A stretch of DNA of 64,000 bases from Saccoglossus kowalevskii (Eukaryota > Hemichordata > Enteropneusta > Harrimaniidae), in contig NW_003151760.1 of the NCBI RefSeq assembly GCF_000003605.2, positions 5,362-69,361 on the forward strand. Direction: 5' to 3'. Below are positions 46,010 through 61,155 of the stretch, one piece after another (the first letter of the stretch is position 1; each line of letters begins with the position of its first letter). Below the pieces are notes generated by a model that made no database searches, was not told the DNA's origin, and saw only the letters and a list, made by a program, of their open reading frames with translations. Position numbers and translations under genes: made by a program.

Positions 46010-49000
46010 GCTGGTATTTCTCAATTTGTGTCATTCTCGATAACACGTCAATTATGTAAATGCGCCGCTGTTCGTGGCAGATGAAATGCATTACATTTGA
46101 CGAAGCTTTGAAGTTCAATTCTGCTGAAGTTGAACGTAGTCACCACACAGGACACGTGTATCATTCGAACAGAAATGTAAATCAGAACGATTCAATTTCC
46201 TCGTAACCATAACAGCCATGATATCACTGTCAATAAAACGTCAAAACGAATTAACTTGTAATAATTATTGTCGATTTTCATTTTCGTTTTCTTATTTAAA
46301 CTTACAAAGACAGATAACCAAGTTTGCAATTTGCCATTCAACATTACAGTATTTAGTATAATGTACCAATAATGTATTATTTGTTCAAACGAATTTCTTA
46401 CTCGTAAATATTAACGAAGTTACCGGTAAGTGGACTACGCAGTTATTAAATGAAGTCAAATGTGTGTATTTTTAGTAACAAAAGTACATATTTAGTATGT
46501 GTGTATTCCATTGTTATTTATTGCATGTATGTTTCATTGAAATATACTGGTATACAAATAACAGTAAAATGAAGTAAGACTAGAACATCAGATAGTTTGT
46601 TTCGATTCTCAGCTGCCGTGTCGCTACTAAATAGCATATTTAGGTTGTGTACATCGTGCCTTGCCTAATCGCATAAGTCGTATACACTGTTACGGGATTT
46701 ATTTTAGAATATGAACAGCGTCTTGTTAGGGGTTTGCTACTTTGGACTTAAATCGAATGACAGAGTGCTTTGATTATATTTGACAGCTTCATATCAAAAC
46801 TGGATAAGTGTTGTTTCGCTCCCTAACTGGCGCATAACAAAAAAATAAAACAAAATACAACAAGATTAAGAGCAAATGAGATCAAATAAAATGATAAATT
46901 AATAAAATAAATAAAGTCACAAAAATCCAGAGGAATTGAAAGTAAGTTCATTCTTATTCTCACGAACGTACATTAGTTGTATCGTATTCCGATCCATGTT
47001 CTCGCGACGACTTATTCATCGACGTTGCTAACATGACATTGGGATAACAGTTTTTCATATGTATGCTTTCTATTCTCACGACTAATCTTTTGTTGAGTGC
47101 ACTTCTACGAACGGCGAGATTAAAATATCGGCGTGCCGTGAATAATGCGTCTTAGGGTTCAAACTCAGACTGGTAAAATGTTTCTGAACAAAACAAAATC
47201 ACTGTGTATTGTATAAGAGAACTGACTATTACAATCATATATACATATGGTTAGGGAGCATTTCGAATATTTGAATTAATTAATGCTATTAAGTGTTTTC
47301 TTCCGCTAATGGCAATGTTATGGTTTTAAAAAGACGTAGTCCAAAAACGGAGACTTGCGGACTGACCTCCGCGCGCGTCTATCAAACATCATATCGAACA
47401 TATTTGTGTTCTGATCCAAAAAATTACCACAAAACCACACATGAAGATCACCAATCCCAAACCGGATCCCAGTCGTGCATGGGCGGATTTTGTACAACTT
47501 TTGTCACCTACATCGAATACATTTGATCCTAATTCATTTCATTTTATTCTCCAGGTGTGGTTAAAAATGACCGAATGACGACCATTCTGTTTTTAAAGTA
47601 TGCAGTTTCAGGCTCACACCTCCGACATGTCCGACTCGGTCGATATTATGAATATCGCTTTGGTATGTTGTTGCAATATCTGGCTTCTATAATAAAATTG
47701 AAGAAGTGTTTGCACAATATTGTACTAGTTTCTTGACATTGAGCATTGATGAAATTAGCTCTACATTTAGGCCTTAATCCGATTGCCTCAGAAACATTTT
47801 ACTACACATACAAAATTATTCACACCTGTCTCTGTAACGCATGGCAAGTCGTCCGCCTTATCTACACATCATTGCAATATGCATATAACGTAATGTTCAT
47901 GAATGTAGTTTTTTGTTCAAAACAATGTTATGCAATTTATAGTATGCTCGTATTGATTATATATATATAATAATACAGTACCATGACATGTGTTCCTACT
48001 TTGACGTCAGTAGACACGGGTAATTGCCACCAGGTTGTGTATCATCTCGACTTTGATGCTAATATGACGGGAATCTGGCGTCTTCTGACGTCAAGATAAA
48101 GAAAAATATCATGGGACTGTCTATATATATTCAATAAAACACTCTTAAATAAGAGCATTTCATGAATTACATAACGTATTCCCACAGTTCAAAGACGCTG
48201 AACTGTTAAAAGTAGAACTAATCTTGAAATAATACAGAATAAGGGACAACATCAAAATTTCAATGTAGGATAAAAAACCTAATTTAGTCCCTCCCCACCA
48301 CCCCCACTGAAACTTAATTGATAAATATTGATCATATCGTCAGACTACATTCACCATTAAATACAAATTGATAATCGGACAGTAGTATGGAATAGCCGTT
48401 CATTTGACGCAGCTATTTATCCTCGGACCAAACCTTGGTCTTGGATGTGTTTTTCTCCATTTTCGAACTACAAATACTTCAAGTTTTGTTTTGACTTCAT
48501 TAAGAAATAATATCGTTTTTGTAGGATAGAAAATTTTTGAGGTCAAACCCCATCCCCATCCAAACTAAAGCAAATAAGTTTTTTATCCGATATCGATCTT
48601 TTGACGTCGTTCCTAAGAATACAATATTGAACTCATTTAGCATCCACAGTTCAAGCCGTCAAACAGTGGACTGCTAAAAGTGGAACTTTTTTTTAAAAAT
48701 TACACTGATTACAATTATATTCTTGAGCGTATTTAGTATGTCAATTTTGTAGACGTAGCTAGTTGTGTTCTATTTTACGTGAATACATTGCGTATGCAAT
48801 GTGGCGATTGTACACGTTCGTGATATTTTCCTCAATTCCATACGATTTTGTTTTTTCATTTCAACAGATTTAAAAAAAGAAAATAGTTCTAAAAATAAAC
48901 ACATAATCTTATCATCATTACCGTAATCCGTTGTTATATTATCGGACATCATATAAACGTGGTTTATAAACCTGGTATGTGACGTCAAACTAAGTAATAT

Positions 49001-52000
49001 GCATTTGCAGTCTGTCATGTTACACCACACTGTGTACATAAGAATTTCATCCATGTGATAAGATACGAACATTTTCAAAACGTTGATACGTGGATGGATG
49101 GAATTTTAGCAAATACAAATACATTTGAAATGATGCACTAACACTTTTAAAGGTAATGTTTTTCGAATATTGCCAGTGGGTTCGACTTGAATGGTGTGAA
49201 CTTGTAAGTCATGCTTTTAAATATATAGATTGGATTTCTCACAGTCTGTGACATGGATCTAAGATGTTTTATATGTTAAAGGAATAAAGTACAATGCGTC
49301 AGCCATTATTGCGTGGTACTGAGGCATCCGCGAACATCCGGTCCGAGTCCTGCTATTACGTAATGGTTGTCAGTACGAAGTTCAGTACATCAATTACAAT
49401 ATCCCGAAATACCGACAAATTAAAATATGTACAGCGGTACGCTCGAGAAGAAAGAAAGTAAACAGTCCTGTTAGCGCTATGGGAATTGACGATATTCAAC
49501 AACCAAATGATATGTGAAAACACCATCATGGATCTAGAAAAAAAAAATGTACTATTGCATTTCATTTGTATCCTGAAGTTAAATATGCACAGTTAAGGAT
49601 TTACTGATAAAACATATAAATAATAGGTCCACTCCAGTGCTGTATCGAATCCGACAAAATATCGATTGGAGAGTATGTGGTGTATGTTGACCCCATTCTA
49701 ACGTATACTGTGTAATCGGGAACGCCTTTGGATGCACAGCAACATTCAGTGAAACATCACTGAGTAGCGGTGAACTCAACACAATGATCATGATTAAGAC
49801 AGCTGTCACAAAAACTAAAGCTCATCGCATACCTATTCTATTTCTACTCGATTTTAGTTACACGTTAGTATCAAAAGCGGAAATTTGTGAAAAACAATTA
49901 GCGAATTACCATATTTGGGGATTATAGTTAATGTCATTTTTTTCTATATTTTCTGCAACATGTTCTAAAATCTGTTTACTCCATGTTTCGAAATGCTGAC
50001 ATTGTAAATTTGTTTACCATATTGGTTAGTAAAATGTATACCCTCATATTCGCCGGCCAAATGCTATGTTATTACTTAGGTTACTTAACCAATGCGATAA
50101 GGAGCAATGTATTCATCAATAGTATAGATCACATTATGCGCTCACAGTGTTAATATCATCGAATATCTGACCCAGTTAAAATCACCATTACATATTCAAT
50201 TACCCACACCTTTTCAGTACCAAGAGTGTGGAGAGTCGATGTTTCTGGTTTCAGATTAATATGCCTATCTCCATTCTCATTTTTGTACTCTTCGGCGCCA
50301 TGGCGTGGCTGATAAAGAGGTGATTCGCAGTCCAACACAGATAAGTTGTATAATAGTTTGAGGCGAGACATGAGCAACACGAACAACTCTCGGTGAGTGA
50401 TAAGTATCTTTTTCTTTAATCTTCCGTTGAGAGTTGAGTATAACCCACAACCTTTAAAAGCTGTACGGAACTATTCAAAACGCGTTCCACAATATTAAAA
50501 CGCTATTATTGAAATGGACAGTACAAAGGGGTTATCGTCTTGAAATAATTATTGTTTCGTCGTGTATACGAAAAGTACTAGTTATTGTCAACGTGAAACA
50601 GCTGGCAATAGAAAGACGTCATCGTCCATATCTTGCGATATCAATTTCACTCGTTCTATACGCTCAGTCTGTAATAATATTGTTAAAACGCAGCAGATTC
50701 GATCAGTATTGCGGCTGATTCTAGGTAAAGACTTAAAGATATACATTACCATTGTGAATGGTGATCGGATTGTGACCAACATAGGCAAAGTATATAGACT
50801 ATATCGCGTGTTTTATCTTCGCTGGACATGATTGCAAAAAGTCCATAACCAAAAAAGAACAATGTTAACGAGGATGACATTCCTTGTGCTTGGATACTGT
50901 CTATTTTGTTTTACTATGTTAAATGAACCATATGTTGTGATTATATCATGATTTTCAGAAGGATTACGTGAACTCGGGGCAGAATAATAATGTGACCAAT
51001 GTGTGAACTAGGCTTGAATAAAACACATTCACACGTCAAGCTCGGGCACTATGGATACCGGACTTTCTCTCACTGAATCATATCTGTTCCCACACAACGG
51101 AAACTTGTGCGATGTCGTGTGCGCACGAAAGAGGACAAACTACCATTTAATCGTCTGTGTTTTTTTTCGCTGTAAATTAGGCGTGCTTTATGTACAGAGA
51201 CGGCGTGACATAGTGTAAACGAGAATTCTGTTCATGTAGAGACGGCACACCTTTTAATGTATTAATACATTTTCACAAAAGTCTTTTGATATTTTTATAA
51301 AATTTTGCGAATAAATTGCTCAAGTAAGTTCAAATGCGAAAATAGCTTGGCTACGGACCTATTTTTTTAAATAAACTTGATATCACTCTATGTATATTAC
51401 GGTATTAATGGAGTTCTACGGAGAAAAAAAACACGACCCATCCGAAAAATATCTTTGCCATTTTTTAAACTCGAGGTATGAAACTATGTGTCTTGAACAA
51501 CCTCTTGAAAAAAAGTAGGGTGTATGGGCCTATTTGTTCAGATAAGACAGATTCAGTAATTTGCTATTTGCTAAAACATGGGCGATATAACGTGTTCACA
51601 CACACAAAAAAAACTTTTGCGCAACCACTTGGAACCCATCATTTTCGAAACTGTATTGAGCAACGTCCAAATGTGCTTATCCGGTTACCGCTAGCTTCAT
51701 GTACACGTAGAAACATGCAAGTGCTGTGCTAAAATACTTACTTGGTGGAATGACGGACACTCGGCGTAAGCAGCGTATTATTAAGTACACATGAAAACGG
51801 GCGCATTTTTTTCGTACGACTTATGAAGCTATTGAACGCAGTGCCGCTGCGTTTGAGTGTTTTTATAGAACATTGAAAACACGGATAACGTAACGGATGC
51901 CGATGTGAAAGACGGATGCGATTTTCAACAGATGTTGACACTGCTGAAGACACTAATCGGGCGATATTCGAAAGGAAGTTAGGAGGCTTACCTTCACTCA

Positions 52001-55000
52001 GTATTCGAAGAGAGTTGTTCAGCAGCAAGCTTTGATGGTATGAGTAGCCTTCACTGGAATAGTGTGTTCCCCACGCCTACTAGCTTGCATATATAAGATC
52101 CAGTGTGAAAGATGCGCTTGCGTAGAACCGACCAGTGGCATTGAACCAGATATACCCAATGTTGAATAGAAACGTAGGCACAGGCACTAGGTGATTAAAA
52201 AAAACGTTTAATGCGCTGAAGGGGAAATAGGGTAAACATATAATTTTCTTCATTAGCTCTTGCACATTTGCGCTGTTTAGATTTCAGCATTCCAATTCTG
52301 TCACATACCGAAATATTTACTGTATATACGAAACGCATTTATGTATTTATTTCTTTTAAGAATATATCGCTTATTAATTGACAGAAACGCACCCTTCCGA
52401 CTTCTGACTTCAATGTGATTAGTATCGGGAAGACAAACTTTAAAATTCATTAATTTGTCATGCAAATTAGTTTGACATCATCAGAGCATAAGTTCTTATA
52501 AATTCGAGTGAAATCTATTAAGAACAGGAACAAACACGTGGGATGGGGGTGGTTGCTTTAAATAATACGTCTCTTTACACTGCATTCATTAGTTAATTAA
52601 GTACATGCACGCGATAATACACACAAACTACGTAATGTATTCATCATCATACAGAAAGCTCTTTGGGGGCATGGCTGGCAGCGGAGATTATCTTTTTCAA
52701 ATGAGTCCAGGCTTTGAGAATGTGTGTATAAAACTGTCAATATTAATCATTAATGTATGTATATTAAGATATGTTATTGTCCAATGCGGTCAACATCACA
52801 TTGAGTATGTGCTATCGTGTTTTGCTCATGTCAGAGATGTGAATATTGACTTCTCAAATACCAAGTTTCCAAGCTCTGTATACATGCTCATACATAACAT
52901 GTTTTTTTATATAAAACGTTCTCTGATTTGCAAATATAAAATATTGGCAAATGGAGCGATGAGTGATACACAAACCATATGAAACATAAAATGAACAGCA
53001 ACCATCATTGTAACGTTAATATAAATATGGCTTCAGAAATGCTGACAATGGCAGAGAAGACTTATAGTCAAGAACACTTATTAATATTCTTACCGATTAC
53101 AGGAAGTGTCATTTTTTTTCATAATGGATATCTCACATTCAGTGGATGTGAATTAATCGGCAGTGAAACTCGACACGGTGTGTGTGTGTCGCCAGCATAG
53201 GCATCATTACGTAGCCGCGCGCGTACATCGACCACAGTTGTGCATTTGTCTGACTTGAGTCTGGACTAGTACATTTAGCGGATAATGGAAAGTACGTTTT
53301 GTGATTTGGAATAATACATCTACTAAGTTGAGCCGGCTTGCATCTACTCTAAACATGTCAATCCTGAGTTGATGTGAGAAAATGAATCTCACATTCCAAA
53401 GGCCTGGGATGAGATTCTATACACTGGGGAGTTTATACGCTTTTTGTATAAATAACTAAATAAATAAATCACGGCCAGCATTCACTTATGGATATATATA
53501 TATATATTATAGACATTTATTGGGGAATATCGTCATGTACCGTTTGCGATATTATTTGTCAGATTACTTCCCTTAAACCTTCTTCTTTATTATGTTTCTT
53601 ACAATAATATTTTATATTTTTGAAATAGGGGCTCGATGTCTCTCTCTTACTAGTTCTAGTCGCGATGGTTAAAAATTAGTTTCCGAAAAACAGAAAATTA
53701 TTCTTCTTAATTTAAACAGCCAATTTATTGTCAGATATACTACACAGAGGTCATTTTTCTTATAAATAAACACGTATCAGACGAACAACTACTGTTATTC
53801 CGTAAAAGGTGATTGTTTCCAAAGCCATGATACAACTATGGATACTCATCGACATTAAATGCTAACGTTAACTAGATGGCGTATTGAAAAAAACTAATAA
53901 CATTTGTTATGTAAAAATCAGTGTTCAAATTAAATATGTTGTCTTTAGACGTAACGGGGCCTGGTTATGAATATTTTATCCAGGGATCTGTGTTTGTTGG
54001 GTGAATCGCACACTTTAAATTGGGATCAACGATAAAATTAAACACACGAAGGAGTTGCGATACATGCAATATGCAGGCGATTGAAGTGAGTTACGATTTG
54101 TAAAGTATATCACGTAGGAGATGAAGGAGAAAAGCATGTAACACAACATACGAACAAGTCTGTATGTAATCGTCATGCAAATACAAACCGCGGAACCAAT
54201 TTTGATGTCTGCTTACCAGGCGTTATTACAGAAGTAGTTTTTCCTTTCATCACAGACGTCATAGATATTAATGTTGTTTATTTGTGAAATTGCAATTTGT
54301 ATCGAATAAGTTATATTTACTGTGGATCAAATGTTTCATTACGTGAAATAAATCCACTTTACAAACCTAACTGTGATCAAATATAAGCTATTCCCGGGTC
54401 AAATTACTCACGATTCATGGTGACATTGCTTATATATTAAATCAATCTGTTTTCAGGACTTCTGATAACAACATAACGCAAGTAATGATTGATATGAATG
54501 CAAAAACCAATACCTAGAAATAGCTAATCTCCGTTTCTTTCTCCTTGCCATTGCAAACAGCAAAAACCACTTGTAACATGAAAAGATATATACGTAAACA
54601 AATCACCAAACGCTTATAATGAACTCTGACTTTTTATAGAATATTGAATGAAAGTAAAGCATTTACGTTCTAACTCCAGAAGCCTCCTTCCACTCACTTT
54701 GTGACTAAACTATGCGATACTGGATATTGAATCTGGCTCGGGACAATTGTTCAAAAAAACGTGTTAGTAATCTTTAAAGAAACTCGCAAATCGTTCGAGA
54801 TTATGATATAATAAACATATGGGCAATGTTGTTAGTGTCGTGTAGTTTGTGGCGCCAAATTATTGAAAATGACATGTAAATATCAATGCGAGAATTAAAA
54901 TTAAACACTTCGCATATCGATTAACTAATGCAGTATTCTGTGAATCGACTCAGACATTTTCTCCGCGCCCATATACGCAACCTTGTGGGGCGTCTATAAA

Positions 55001-57200
55001 CAAATCACGTTGAGATACGAATGAAAAGGTAATGTGCGATTAACTAGCCTTAATTTCTTACAACTTCTCGAAAAGTCATATCACTTAAACGAGTAGCGTA
55101 GTTAACATGCACAGACAAACACTTGAAATGTGTCTTGGTGACCTCCTGGTTTTATCTCAAAACATTACTGACAAATTAGGGCTGACAACATCTATCAGTT
55201 TGCTGATTTTGAAAACACACGTGATCTGAATATATTAAACCATTAAATGATTATTCAATCATACTGTGGTATGTAATGTTCTTTATCCTTTAGCTACAGG
55301 CCTATACTCTTGATAAATATCAACCCTTGAGATGCTGGTTAGTATAACATAAGTCAACTACTAATCTCTCTGTCTTCAACAACAAGTACCCGTAACATCA
55401 ATATGGAAAAACATACTGGTAATCGAGGATCTCAAACGTATAACAACAGACATACACATGCATAGCATGCAATTCACAGAAAACATAATGTCGCCGCTAA
55501 CACCTTATTGTAAATTACACACAAAATGTTCATTACGTTATATTACATTCAAAACAGATAACTAACAGATGTCTCGTTTTATTTGATATCACATCAATGG
55601 ATTCACTATATGTGTACGTAATATGCAATGTTTAACCCGTAACCCCGATCCTCAGTAAATAAGTCTGGATTACGTCGCATACGATCGACTGACAAACATT
55701 AAACCCAAGTAACGAGGTCATCAACGAAGGCACGATTTGAAATATACATCATACTCGATTAGTCACAGGTCATCTTGTCAAAATGATGAGATCAAAATGT
55801 TAATTGTATTGGCAAATTACGCTCATTAATATCATTGAAATAATTTGGATATTTTCTCGAACAGGTGGCAAAAAGTTATATACTCAATCATACGCTCTTG
55901 TTTTTGGATAATAGATTAATGGATTAATTATCGGTTGGTATTTATACCCATTATTCTTACATAATATCAAATGAAATTCATAGCTATATCATCATTAACA
56001 CCAGAGGGGGATTTCTGGGGGATTAAATTGGAATTTGATAGCTCATCAGTGTACATGATGCTACAAAACACTAGTAATGGAAAAGCTAGCTCGAATGAGG
56101 TAATATTAAATTAGCGAGTAATTTCACACGATGTACTAACGACATTGAATATGGTCACCAAGAATAGGTTATCGGTAACTCAAAAAAAAAATAAAACATC
56201 GTTCGGGAAATTAGAACATTACAAAAATATTTAAAGAATATAAGTACACGCAATATTGCATTTTGACACATGTTATCTATGAATTGAACAATGGCATGTC
56301 CATATCAATATTTACATTTGTGATTTAAAAAATGTATAAATACACAAATATACACGAATTAATAAGTCAGCTGTTAACATCTCGTTATGATATAATTCAC
56401 ATTTCGACAAAAAAGCCGTGATCGTCAATCCAATAGTACAATTTTCAGTCATGGAATCAAACTTGCTATATTAATTATTTGTGATCAAATTGAAAATTGT
56501 TCAGAGGCTAGTCATAGTAGGTAGTCATAGGTTAAGTGGAATTGTATTAGACAGTCAGATTCACGTTCTTCGAGATGTATACAGAAGATATTTTGTAAGT
56601 AATGCTATAATATAAGCATTAACAAATGATTAAACTAGTGCTGGAATTGCAACGAACACATATAAATAACTCAGTGAAAAAGTTGTACAAGTTGACTGCA
56701 ATTAATCTGCTTGCATAAAGAAGAACGTATTTGACTTCACATGAGACGCTCGCTAATTATTAAGTGGACGCAATCATATGCCACCGTTATCAATTCTGTA
56801 GAAAATAATATCACACAGATACAAAATACATTAACGTTAGAACATCAGAATTAAAAAATAACAAAAACAAATATATACTACATCAAATATCGCAACCTGT
56901 CCTATCGGTGTCAGTACCAGTAGCTGTGTCGTTTATTTTATTTCTAGGCTGTTATCCATGATACAATAAACAACAGGTAATTATTATTGAAAACCTAGCT
57001 CATAAAAACAGAGATTGCATTTATATGGTTATACTTTGACCATATATTTTCCTTCGCTAAAAAGGATTTGACTTGGCAATTCAGATATGAATATTCAAAT
57101 ACCTCATTTTGGATGAGAGAATCCATATCAGTTTACATAGAAATGTAGTTGGATAATTTCGAATGGTTACAAAAATATGTATATGAGTAGGATTAAGAAT
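46010..57200. other. Gene desert
   Basis: About 11 kb with no recognised gene, RNA or transposon. The frame at 52605-52982 starts with ATG and is open for 125 codons, but has no recognisable features and is about as long as chance allows here. Confidence 0.4.
53492..53509. repeat. (AT)n microsatellite
   Basis: 18 bp of AT repeats. Confidence 0.9.
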
Positions 57201-57237
57201 GATGAGCTAAGGTACCGATATATTACATTAATTTTAT

Positions 57238-57808
57238 TTGATAGACGATGCTATTGTGTATTTTGTCTTAATCCCCACATTGACGTATTTAGTCAACCAT
57301 AAGGTGATTAGGGAAGAGAATAGGGAGAGGATTGTCTATAATGGCACAGGGCTCATTATTAGTAATATATTTGTGAAAAGTAGCTTATGGTTGAATTGGA
57401 CCACTTCTCCACATATTTTCAATGTCTCGAGGCAGAGCATCGTGAATGCATTATATGCATCGACTACCTTTAGCAATTCATTGGAGTGGAGTATCGCCAA
57501 TTTGCACAACAACCATATGCTATTCTTTGATGTAAACTTCTGCATTGACATTAATAATATGATGAAACCATTTTATTTTAGAAACAAACAGCAATCAAAT
57601 GCATTTGGCAGATGTGCTGTTGGAACTTTAGAAAGGTTATCCAAGGTTAGGCGACAAATGTTTAAACTAAAACATCTACATCTAATGATTCCAAAGTATG
57701 GAGATGATAACTGCGAAGGAAGTTAATCTCCTCATCTGCCAAATCGCAGTTGGTATCTACAAATGCAATTGATTGCCCTTGTCTCTTCAAATGTGGTAGC
57801 CCCTCTCA
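57238..57808. other. Unusually long open stretch, unrecognised
   Basis: A plus-strand frame stays open for 162 codons (57238-57726), longer than I would expect by chance in DNA of this composition. It has no ATG before codon 94, so it cannot be a simple gene. On the minus strand 57808-57662 also reads cleanly (SIAFVDTNCDLADEEINFL, then SYHLHTLESLDVDVLV) with a leucine-rich-repeat flavour. It may be a decayed coding fragment on either strand; I assign no function. Confidence 0.2.
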
Positions 57809-57935
57809 GTAACGTATGTTTGTTTTAATAAGAAAGTGGAGATTACGACTATTACATATCATTGATTATTTACTCATTGAAGGAAACATGCACAAGTAAT
57901 TGAAGTGTAAATTGTCTTCTCAACACCATGTCATG

Positions 57936-57955
57936 ATATTATTACGTAATAATAT
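57936..57955. repeat. 20-bp perfect palindrome
   Basis: ATATTATTACGTAATAATAT, an exact inverted repeat centred on TACGTA. Confidence 0.85.
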
Positions 57956-57959
57956 TGTG

Positions 57960-60900
57960 TCTCAAAGAAGAAGTGTCATACTAGTCAAGCACTGACGTTA
58001 AAGCTATGTTCTACTATGCTTAGTATTTTTCAAATCTTGGCTGAATATCTGTTAAGGAGCAATCATTTTTACATCAAACCTCTGGTATGTAAGCTGGCTG
58101 CAATTCTAACGTGTATGCAACTATGTATCGATGGACTAGTCAGTGCTTCTGTCAACAAAATAATATAAAGCAGAATAATCTACACGTTATTTTAGCGACT
58201 GATTAATTATATTTAATAGTCGGGTGATGTCCAATACATGCATAACTATCACGTGACGTTGGTGTGATGCTATCATCCAAACAATCTGAACCATCTGCAC
58301 TGTCAAATCAGATATTCCATGAACACAACCTGATTAGTTAACAAGTTTTGCTTTCCCGAGTGTGCATGTTTCGGGCTTGGTTAAACCGGAAAAATGTACT
58401 CTCATTTTCGATGCGTACATGGAATGGAAACATGTGCAAAGATAAGTAGTAATGTCAAATATGCCTTTAGGACACGGACATCTTCAGCAGTAGATATGAT
58501 AATTTGTTACGGTACATTCCAATTTAGGTCACCCAAGGCTAAAACAGTAGTATTGTTAGATGGAAACATATGCGGTTAGGGAAAACGTGCGTCAATCATG
58601 TAGTATCCACCAGTCCAGTCTTTGTACACAAAATGAAATGAAAAGCTGGTGTAATGATAAGTAATTCATTATATTTGCATTATGTTCTCTCATTGTAATA
58701 TTTGAATAATAAATCAGTCGTTTAATATGTATATTCTTCATTCAATAAAAGAATAAAAAGAACGATGATAATTATATATAACCTTGTATGCCACCAAAGG
58801 AGGAGCGTGACGTTCTCGTGGACGCATAGTTTTATTTTTCTCAGCGCAAGACACTGATACGGATATTGGATGAACACTGACAAATATTTCTACATCTTCA
58901 TATAAATATACTTAGTTGATTAAGCAAATAATAATACATTAAAGATTATACACAGATCACGTTGATTCATACGTAACATATTTATAAAGTATGTGTTGTA
59001 ACTGTACGGAGTTTTAAAACTATCTTGTGCTACTATACACAAGACCCACTTTATAACACACTGTATAATTGTTTGTTGATACTTGTATCAACAAAATACG
59101 TTATAAAATATTACATTTATCGTAGAAAACACGCTTACCCCATCAAAATGTTGAACTATGAGATATAGCGATACAGTCACATAGCCAGTGCGAAAATTAC
59201 ATTTCATAACTCAGCAATGGTACTCACTAGAGTATATATCCGACGGCCAATTTAGATATAATTCCGTGCTTTCCGCCTGAAGTGATACCAGCTGAAACCT
59301 AAGTACCACGGATTTCAGGATGAGGCAAATTGAACGATTCTTACCAGAGACCATCAGCAGTAATCTCGAACATGGAAGGGATTCAAGTTGATGTAATAAA
59401 TTACGAAATAAATGTACCGTAATAAGCGAGATGATAGAATGACTGCTCTTATTATATCTTATTCAACTTTTTGCAAATTCGCCAGCCATAGAATATGTGA
59501 ATATGCCACAAACTAGTGCATAAATATACAATTCGAAAATATAAAAAATATAAAATGAATTTATAACGTTCAGTACGTCTGCCTCCCGATGTGACGTTTA
59601 TTGGTTGTTACTAAAGAAAAGAATTACAGAGATGCGCTGAGTTTCAACTAATCATGATTCCAATATTAGGTAGATTGTTACAGCTTGTGTTCAATTCTTG
59701 GGAGTGTATTCAGAGTTTGTATAGTATAAAAGCGCGAACATGTGTGCTGTGTAATTCTAAGGTCAAACGTTATCGATCTAGTTGTCGGTGTTTTAGATCA
59801 CTCATATTTCACTTAAATGTGACTATCAGTGCGAAACTTACATATAATGTCAATAATATACCTCGATCTCTCCCGATATATCTCCCGATATATATACTTT
59901 CATTAATCCCAGTTCAAATTTTATGTGTCAAGCCGAGGTATGTTTTCAAATCCATGAAAAGCAATTAGTTAATAGGTGAACGCAGATATTATCGCTCCGA
60001 CATTTCACTTCAAATTGGCGATCGTCGCAATATTGTGCAGTTTAAAAAGTTACTTCCTGCTCGATAACGATTACACAATGCTCGCAACAAATACAGGTTT
60101 AGATATATGGGCAAATATTATGCGTTTCTACGCGAATTTTCTTGACAATGATATGCAGAACACACAAACACATGTATTTAATGATTTATTTTTTGCATTG
60201 AGTGATTACATTAAAACAGGAACCTTAAATTAAATTAAATTAAATTAAACATTGATTATATGTAACAAAATTACCGATCAGCAAATATAAATACGCTTAT
60301 AAATAGGTATACATAATTCTACATTATTTATTAATTCATCTCGTGTATCACGAAAATGGAAATATATACGAGTTATCGAATTTCCACCTCTAAGGAAACA
60401 AATCACGTAGAAAGGTTATTAGCGACAGGATTGTATTAAAGACGATTGTAATATTCTTCCGAACTCACCCAGTTGACAATTTTGTGGACGTATGGAAGGA
60501 TATTGTGAACAATATAGTTACTGTAATATTGAAATAAATAAACAAAAATTCTGCGCATTGTTCTTAACGTTACACACCCAGAGAATTCATTGTATTTCTT
60601 AGTTTTATATTACGGACATTTTAAATAGCTCAATTACTTTATAGTTATATGAGTGTATGCTCACTTCAAGGGAAAATTTATTTTTGTGCACGTTTTTGCC
60701 ATGGCTTATCTAATCTAGATACAGGTACCTTATTGGGAATAGAAGAATTGTGGTACATTCTATACATTGTTTCAACGTGAACACTCCGGAACTTAATAGT
60801 GAAATGCTATGGCCCCAAATGGTTTCAATTGGATGACTAACAAACACAGTTATTCATATATTTATATCATCGTTACGTTAAAGAATTTATGATTGCGCTC

Positions 60901-61150
60901 ACACAACGTAATATGATTTTGGGCGCGTTTTCAATACCGACACCCACACATTAATTGATAGTTTGTAAGAATATTCACACAAAAAGGAGAATGCCATTCA
61001 TATCTTGTGCATACGCTGTATGTATATGCGCATTGTGCCTGTTTCGTGGTATTCAAAGGGTTGAGTTCGATTACACTGTACATTATGTTGCATTCTTCAA
61101 AGTAACACAACAATAATCGAATACATTAAGATTGTTTTTCGTCATCGAGC
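57960..61150. other. Gene-free region with a compound hairpin and a pentanucleotide repeat
   Basis: No gene recognised. It contains the hairpin at 59050-59107, a short CTCCCGATATAT duplication near 59869-59893 and (AAATT)n at about 60226-60247. Confidence 0.4.
59050..59107. repeat. Two-tier hairpin
   Basis: The inner stem TTTGTTGATAC (59072-59082) pairs perfectly with GTATCAACAAA (59085-59095) around a TT loop. Outside it, TTTATAAC (59050-59057) pairs with GTTATAAA (59100-59107). Confidence 0.75.
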
Positions 61151-61155
61151 GTATA

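Noticed and set aside
48180-48690. Possible diverged duplication (CACAGTTCAA and GTAGGATA motifs)
   Set aside because: The shared motifs are in different order and spacing in the two stretches, so no single duplication explains them.
52605-52982. 125-codon ATG-started frame
   Set aside because: No recognisable domain, cysteine pattern or signal; length compatible with chance in 64 kb of six-frame sequence.
57238-57726. 162-codon plus-strand frame as a protein-coding gene
   Set aside because: Starts at TTG, has no ATG before codon 94, no recognisable domain and no splice context. Kept only as an unexplained open stretch.
57400-57780. Resemblance of minus-strand pieces to ribosomal protein S2
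   Set aside because: The fragments (EKWSNSTISYF and AFVDTNCD) occur in the wrong order for that family; taken as coincidence.
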